DNA of 64,000 nt, from contig MCGO01000207.1 in assembly GCA_002104985.1 (NCBI GenBank), positions 1 through 64,000 of the forward strand. The letters are read 5' to 3'. Under the pieces are notes generated by a model. The model ran no database searches. It saw only the letters and a list, made by a program, of their open reading frames with translations, and was not told the DNA's origin. Below are positions 58,701 through 64,000 of the stretch, piece by piece. The position numbers and the translations under genes are program-made. Numbering within the stretch: position 1 is the stretch's first letter; every line of letters starts with the position of its first letter. The DNA comes from Rhizoclosmatium globosum. Its lineage: Eukaryota; Chytridiomycota; Chytridiomycetes; Chytridiales; Chytriomycetaceae.

Positions 58701-59266
58701 CAACGTGAGCTCATGCAGATTGCGTTCGCAGGAGACAACGTAGCCGCGGAGTTTGAGGAAGAAAAGCGGAAAGTCGAGGAAGCGGATGCGCCTGAAGTTG
58801 TGGACGCGACGTTACCTGGGTGGGGATCTGGGCTGGAAACGGGGTTGAACCCAAGGTTGGGTTGATTACGGAAGTGAAGAAGAAGGCGAAGAAGTGGAGT
58901 ATTGAGAAGGAGAAGAGGAAGGATTCAAAGTTGAAGGATGTTATTATTAATGAGAAGAGGGCGAGAAAGGTAACTGGTCTTTAATTTCTCTTCTGTGCTA
59001 TTAAGGTTTCTAACGTCTCGATTCTAGTCAACTAAATACCTGGCGAAGGATCTTCCATTCGGTTATGAATCGCGCGAACAATATGAACAAGCGATTCGTA
59101 TGCCGCTTGGTGTGGAATGGAACACAAGTGATCTCACGCTAAACTGACGGCACCTAAAGTCGTGACAAAGATGGGAACTATCATCAACCCGTTACGGTTG
59201 GCTGCTGCAAATACTGGGCAGAAGAAACGGAGCGAAAAGGAGAGTGATTTCAAGACTAAGAAATAA
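55710..59266 (+). CDS. UTP14: UTP14, U3 snoRNP / SSU-processome protein (several frame breaks)
   Basis: Starts at the ATG at 55710 (MKGKSKSKSTSVAKTR). Acidic N-terminal half (EDLDDEEAFNDSDEERFGSH, DIADLLSSGP, NPSYALKKKQAAK), then DRIGREAAYEASKKEIEKWQ, IKSKTYRKIHKKDAMRK and ERMTLKHKSTGKWARKM. The C-terminal hallmark block is FVHASDVATLTQREL, QIAFAGDNVAAEFEEEK, DATLPGWGS, INEKRARK, YLAKDLPFGYES, PLGVEWNTS and APKVVTKMGTIINPL, ending TKK. Utp14 activates the Dhr1/Ecm16 helicase in 18S rRNA maturation and is essential in yeast. Introns near 56150, 57260, 57390, 58010 and 58975 are in phase, but five single-base breaks (about 57735, 58500, 58660, 58825, 59130) interrupt the frame, several at homopolymers. 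In an essential gene this suggests consensus errors. Confidence 0.88.
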
Positions 59267-59486
59267 AAAATATTTTGGGGCATTTTCACAGAGTTTCGTT
59301 AGTTGTATTCTTCAAAGTTGTGAAGCACCTTCATTTGCATTGTCTACCATTGTACCATGTCACAATATTGTACCTTGACGAATTATGCGACAATGGACAG
59401 ATGGCGTATGGCCTTTAAAGCAAGACCATTCATTTTGAAAAGCCTTGGAATTTAAACCATCAATTGAAAAAGAGTTTCTTGAAACA

Positions 59487-60424
59487 ATGGACATTGCCGC
59501 CTCCATTATGACAGCCAACACCGCCCTGTCTTCTCCCTGTTTATTATCTACTATACTTCCTCCTCTCCAACAAACCAAATCCGCCCAAGAAAACCTCCGC
59601 GTCATTGCAACTTATGTCTAATCTGCGGAATCACGGGTTCACTAGGACTATCCATCGTGAAACTAACGCGTCAACTCCTCGGAACAAACACCATAATCGG
59701 CATCCAATTCCATCTCCAACAGTTCTTCCAATGCTCCGTCGAGTTCGCCTACATTCCTTATTGTTGGGCGCGGTCAAAAGATATTGTCCGAAGACAGTCT
59801 CCGAACCTGTTTAAATGCCTTCGGGTGCTTGTTCCTGTTTTCTGGTGCTTTCGTATTCCCGTTCATTACGGCTATTGTTTTCTCAAACTGGAAGAGCGCG
59901 TGGCTATTGGAATAGATGTGTATATGATTTCAACGGGGTTGGTTGGACTGTCTATGCTTGTGTTTGACTTGATTCTTATAAAATCGTTTGTTCAATTCCA
60001 GTGGTCTATGGGAAGTGATGGGCAGAACAAGTTGGTGATTATCTCTCAACATGGACTTGTGGCTACGTTTCTTTGTATTCTTGCTTTGGGGTCTTTCGGG
60101 CTACAGCATTGCTTGGAATTGGAACTGAGTTATCTGATATATCGATATCGACAACGTATTTTTTGTTTACGATGGTTTGGGGGAGTTTGCTGTTGATGAA
60201 AGTGCGGTTACATTATGCTGCAGATGAATCCTGCGGATAAGCTAGCGCAAGAGATAAAAATGAGTGAACAGAGGATAAGTGAGCAGGATTTGAGTTCGAA
60301 GGATAGTCCAGTGAATAAGTTTGGAGGGGAATCAACGGCAAACCAAAAGAGTCCACCTGTAAGTCTACCTCGAAGCCCCTACCGAAAACAAGATGCGTTT
60401 TTTAAGCCAAGGTTTTTGGTTTAG
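59487..60424 (+). CDS. Multispan membrane protein, tandem copy 1
   Basis: The core frame (59620-60110) reads CNLCLICGITGSLGLSIVKL, FQCSVEFAYIPYCWARSKDI, SMLVFDLILIKSFVQFQWSM and NKLVIISQHGLVATFLCIL, matching copy 2 downstream in order and spacing. About seven hydrophobic segments fit a seven-helix topology. The N-terminus (ATG at 59487) and the C-terminus (TYFLFTMVWGSLLLMKVRL at about 60150) are reached only through single-base frame breaks, one at a GGG run near 60103. The hydrophilic tail with EQRISEQDLSSKDSPVNK may belong to it. No known receptor or transporter signature was recognised. A sensory or receptor-like role is only a guess from topology. Confidence 0.55.
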
Positions 60425-60509
60425 AATAAATATCGCACCATATTTCTTGTTCAATTCCCATTGTTCAAGGTTCAAAGTCATTGTTCTCCAACACAATCAG
60501 GCCACACCA

Positions 60510-61267
60510 ATGCTGCCCCAATTCGCCATCGTGATTGCCACAATTGTAATATCTGTTCTATTACTGCTCTCTTTCATCGCGTTCGTGTTATTAAAAAAGG
60601 ATCGAACCAAAGACAAGGAATCATGGTTTAGTTTATACAATCTATGTCTTGGATTTGGGCTCGTCAGTTGCTTGGGTCTTTCAGTAACGAAGCTTATACG
60701 TCTGCTCACAGATTCTCATGATATGATGTATGTTTTACAGTACTTTTTCCAGTGTTCTGTCGAGTATGCGTATGTTCCATACTGTTGGTCAAGGTCCAAG
60801 GATATTGTTCGACGATTATTTCCAAAGATATATAAGTACTTGGATATCTTGTTCCTTTATTCCCGCTGGTATGCTATGCTCCTCTTGTGGGTGCGCTTGT
60901 CTATACAGTTTGTACCGATACTATCGGTAAAGATGCAGGAGCTGCAATTCTAACATACTCGAATGCAGTTGTTGCAACGTTGCTTATGGTTTTTGATTTG
61001 GTTCTGGTATCAGCGTTTATTCATTTTCAAAGGACTATGGGCGCTGATTCCTGCAAGAAACTCGTTATAATCGCGCAGCATGGCTTAATCGCATCTTTTT
61101 TTGGTCTTGTAGCTATTGGATTTTTTGGCGCAACTGCAGTTCTTGGGATTCACAGCCCACGATCTGCTATAACTGTGCCATTGACTAATTTGACATTGAC
61201 AATCGAGTGGGGAACACTTTTAGTCATGAAAATACGAATACTTTATGTTGTCGAAGCAAAACCGTGA
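60510..61267 (+). CDS. Multispan membrane protein, tandem copy 2
   Basis: The ATG at 60510 gives MLPQFAIVIATIVISVLLLL, then LYNLCLGFGLVSCLGLSVTK, FQCSVEYAYVPYCWSRSKDI and FPKIYKYLDIL. A frame break near 60850 leads to VPLFPLVCYAPLVGALVYTV, VATLLMVFDLVLVSAFIHFQ, KKLVIIAQHGLIASFFGLV and TIEWGTLLVMKIRILYVV, ending VEAKP at 61267. About seven membrane helices. The pair arose by tandem duplication; the shared block Q-C-S-V-E-(F/Y)-A-Y-(I/V)-P-Y-C-W-(A/S)-R-S-K-D-I-V is the best family signature. Function unknown. Confidence 0.6.
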
Positions 61268-61447
61268 CCAACTTGCAAAGACTGTCCGCGAAGTGAAATG
61301 CGTGTGAAGAGTAAGGTTGTTGATTCAACCATCGAATGACGTTCTCCCAGTCACGTCACAGCTGAAGTATGCGCAACACGGGGAGTACAATTAACTCGAA
61401 GCTGAAAATGTTCCAGTTTCTGTATTGAATAAAAGAAAGAGAAAGAA

Positions 61448-62441
61448 ATGAGTGCAGTTCGTAAAGCAAGCCACGCAGGATCTTGGTATTCCTCCAACCC
61501 AGATGATTTGAGTGCCAGTCTATCTGAGTGGATTCAAGAAGCAAACAGCTCTCCGACCATCTGTCAAGGCTCTGATTGCACCGTGAGTGACGAGTGTGTG
61601 TCTTGATCCCAACCACCCTTGCTTAGCCATGCAGGATTCTCATACTCGGGCCCTACTGCAGCCCACGCCTACTCCAGAATTGATCCAAATGCAGTTGATA
61701 CCGTCTTTGTGCTTGGTCCCTCACACAAAGTGTACTTGGATGGCTGCGCTTAACAAGATGCAACGAATACGAAACTCCGCTGGGGAATCTTGAAATAAAT
61801 ACCGATGGTGTAGTAGCACTTCCTTCACTGACACTAACCTGATGCCTAGTGGTGAACGAACTCTACTCAACTGGTCAATTCTCATGGATGTCTCGTGCCA
61901 CCGACGAGAATGAGCATAGCATCGAAATGCATCTTCCATTCATCAAATTGGTTATGGATCAAAAGGCGAATGGGCCTTACAGAATCGTCCCTATTCTAGT
62001 GGGATCCATCTCGTCAGCCAAACACGCTCTATTCGGTCGCATCCTTTCGCCGTATTTCGCAAAGTCGAATACTCTTTTTGTTGTCTCATCAGACTTTTGT
62101 CATTGGGGATCTCGATTCGACTACATCCACAAAACCCACCAGCTCCCATTTATAAACACATTGAGGCTTTGGATCATGAAGGAATGGGACTGATTGAGCA
62201 ATTGGACGTGTCGGGATTTAATGCGTATCTTTCTCGGACAGAAAACACAGTCTGTGGAAGACATCCAATTCAAGTCCTTCTGCAAACTATTGCTGCAGTT
62301 GCAATGAGAGGCAGCAGTGAAAGCGTACAGGCTGAGAATAGCTTTGATATGAGATTCGTGCATTATGCTCAGAGTGGGAAGGTGACGACTCCACGAGAGA
62401 GCAGTGTGAGCTATGCAAGCGCCATCTGTACCTGCAAGTAG
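61448..62441 (+). CDS. MEMO1: MEMO1-family protein
   Basis: Starts at the ATG at 61448 with MSAVRKASHAGSWYSSNPDD, the conserved Memo N-terminus. After a frame break near 61555 and an in-phase intron (61583-61626) come VKALIAPHAGFSYSGPTAAH, VFVLGPSHKVYLDGCA, a break near 61748, an intron near 61810-61850, TDENEHSIEMHLPF, VVSSDFCHWGSRFDY, a break near 62130, then GMGLIEQLDVSGFNAYLSRT, TVCGRHPIQVLL and SSVSYASAIC. The metal-ligand His residues (P-H-A-G, G-P-S-H) and the Cys of C-G-R-H-P are kept. Memo proteins bind Cu or Fe and act in redox and receptor signalling. Three single-base breaks in a conserved gene again suggest consensus errors. Confidence 0.85.
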
Positions 62442-62493
62442 AATCGAATGTATCTCTTTACGAATAAATCGTGCATTAAATGTATTTGTGAAA

Positions 62494-63899
62494 ATGATTC
62501 CAACAGCACCACTTCCTCGACCCATCTCCACCTTCACCATGGACGCCTCAACAAGGACAACACTCACAGGACTGGGCGTAAGAAACTCGCATGATGTGAT
62601 TGCACTCGCAGAAGCTGGAAACGGTACGGCTTTGATTTCAACAAAGATGCTTCCAGCTAACACATCATCTGTGCAGTGCAAGCTCGAAGTCTCCTTCCTC
62701 AAGCGGGACCTGGTACAAACCCTACTCATCCCAAACCATCAACCAAACCATCCAACCAAACCTTCTTTAACACTTCATCTTCAAAGTCCCGTTCGCATCC
62801 GTTTCCGCCTTTGACGCGCTCAAATCCGAAGGAAAGCGCGGCGTGATCAGCACGGGTTCCTGCGCAATCAACAAACTGTTTCGCGGTGGATTTCCAACGG
62901 CGCAGGTGACGGAGCTTTGTGGGCCGCCCGGCGTTGGAAAGACTCAGTTTGGGTGCGTTGTCGTTGGTCTTTGACGTGGATATCTAACGAAGTCTTTGCT
63001 AGCATGCAAATGTGTGTGAATGTGCAGCTTCTGGTGGGAAAGGGCGGTGTTGGAGGAGAGGCAATCTACATTGGTGTGTTTGTGTACCTGTTCTCGGACA
63101 TCCAACGAAGGATGTTTAACTACTCATCTTAGATACGGAAGGATCGTTCTCGGTGGATCGAGTTGCTGAAATGGCTGCAGCTTCAGTAGATTCTCAAACT
63201 CCGAATCTTGAAGATGATGAAAAGGAAGCTCGACTAAATGATATACTCACCAAGATTCAAGTATTCCGCGTTCATGATCACATCGAGCAAACGGCGCTCT
63301 TAAATCAGCTTGAAGATGTCATAAAATCAAATCCTAAGGTTGATTCTATCCCTCTATGGCCTTCAACTGACATCTGGCGTGCATTCAGATCAAGTTGATT
63401 GTACTCGATAGTATCGCGTTTCACTTTCGTCAAGGGTTTGCTGATATGGGATTACGGTCGCGATTGTTGTCGAGCTCTGCACAAATCTTGAGAAAGCTTG
63501 CCGGAACATATGGGATTTGTGTATGTGTCATTGATTTCATATTTCCATTTGATAACTGAAACTCCTTAGGTGCTTGTGGTGAATCAAATGACAACGAAGA
63601 TGGTAAAAATGGGAAACCAGGATGTTTCGACATTAGTACCTGCTTTGGGTGATAGCTGGGGTCATGCTTGTACAAATCGAGTGGTCTTGTTCTGGCGAAA
63701 TGGAAACCGGTACGTATTGATCTTACTTTGAAGTTCGGCTTATTTAAACTTGATTGGAATAGACAAGCAATGCTGGTCAAGAGCCCGAACTTTCAGGAGG
63801 ATGTTGCAAATTACGACATAAGTGTAAGGATTCTTCAGTTCCTGACACATTATTTACTTTATTTACCAGACAAGCGGAATTTGCGATTTGCAGGAATAA
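62494..63899 (+). CDS. RAD51C: RAD51 paralogue, RAD51C-type recombinase
   Basis: The ATG at 62494 (MIPTAPLPRPISTF) opens a gene of about eight short exons. The N-terminal helical part (TTLTGLGVRNSHDVIALAEA) precedes the ATPase core: GVISTGSCAINKLFRGGFPT, Walker A GPPGVGKTQFG, EAIYIDTEGSFSVDRVAEMA, Walker B-like KLIVLDSIAFHFRQGF, LVVNQMTTKM and VPALGDSWGHACTNRVVLFW. The last exon (63870-63899) gives TSGICDLQE and the stop. RAD51C forms complexes with other RAD51 paralogues and works in homologous recombination and Holliday-junction processing. All exon joins that I checked from 62900 on are in phase. Assignment to RAD51C and not XRCC3 rests on G-S-C-A-I-N-x-L and the D-T-E-G-S-F box. Confidence 0.85.
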
Positions 63900-63939
63900 A
63901 GAAAATAAACATTTTGTTTGCTTGCTTGCATACAAAACG

Positions 63940-64000
63940 ATGTCTCACTTCCAACCAGCCCGTAAGCCTTAACCGCTGGCGATCACATTCAAATTAACCA
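63940..64000 (+). CDS. Possible first exon of a gene running off the window
   Basis: An ATG at 63940 gives M-S-H-F-Q-P-A followed by a GTAAGC donor-like site at about 63962. This would be a small first exon of the kind seen in ARG4. It may equally be 3' UTR of RAD51C. Confidence 0.25.

Noticed and set aside
55710..59266. UTP14 as a pseudogene
   Set aside because: Motifs over the full length are conserved, five introns are in phase and the breaks are single-base, several at homopolymers. Consensus errors explain the data better for an essential gene.

Overview
The window reads as nuclear DNA of a fungus, most likely a zoosporic (chytrid-like) lineage. Genes carry short GT-AG introns of about 40-110 nt, lie only tens to hundreds of bases apart on both strands, and include typical eukaryotic single-copy genes (UTP14, SEM1/DSS1, FYV10/GID9, ARG4, MEMO1, a RAD51C-type recombinase). 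BK-type potassium channels, secreted phosphoesterases, a Ser/Thr-rich surface protein and family-61 glycosyltransferases fit a walled zoosporic fungus. The exact taxon cannot be fixed from the sequence alone. No tRNA, rRNA, CRISPR array or intact transposon was seen.

Layout. (1) 0.4-19 kb: a tandem cluster of about twelve paralogous genes that share an N-terminal helix motif (S-K/R-L-x-x-L-M/L-x-S-L), a conserved phase-2 intron, a pleckstrin-homology (PH) domain, a Ser-rich linker, an E-E-R..R..H/R-E-E-Y-L helix, a charged coiled coil and often a short ...M/L-G-L tail. One small acidic gene lies inside the cluster. (2) 19-20.4 kb: a membrane-anchored GH5-like glycoside hydrolase. (3) 20.4-31.1 kb: three head-to-tail Slo/BK-type K+ channel genes. 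(4) 31.3-39.9 kb: a 2,265-residue Ser/Thr-repeat, Cys-module, probably GPI-anchored surface protein, with a relic of its 5' end upstream and decayed copies of its 3' end downstream. (5) 40-43.8 kb: SEM1/DSS1, a multispan membrane protein, a metalloprotease fragment and ARG4. (6) 43.8-50.7 kb: a family of secreted phosphoesterases (three apparently intact, one pseudogene) with a small bulb-type lectin and a Cys-rich type I membrane protein. (7) 51-64 kb: FYV10/GID9, two GT61 genes, UTP14, a pair of multispan membrane proteins, MEMO1 and RAD51C.

Two properties cut across gene families. First, many genes (PH cluster, GT61-1, UTP14, GH5) change codon style abruptly: almost every codon ends in A or C in one block, then in G or T in the next, always in that order along the sense strand. 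Second, the same genes carry many single-base frame breaks. Several lie in or beside homopolymers, and they also hit conserved housekeeping genes (UTP14, MEMO1), which points to consensus indels more than to gene death. The 6.8-kb mucin-like CDS, ARG4 and most other genes without the codon switch read through with all splice phases correct. MEMO1, the multispan pair and one metalloprotease fragment are broken without a noted switch.
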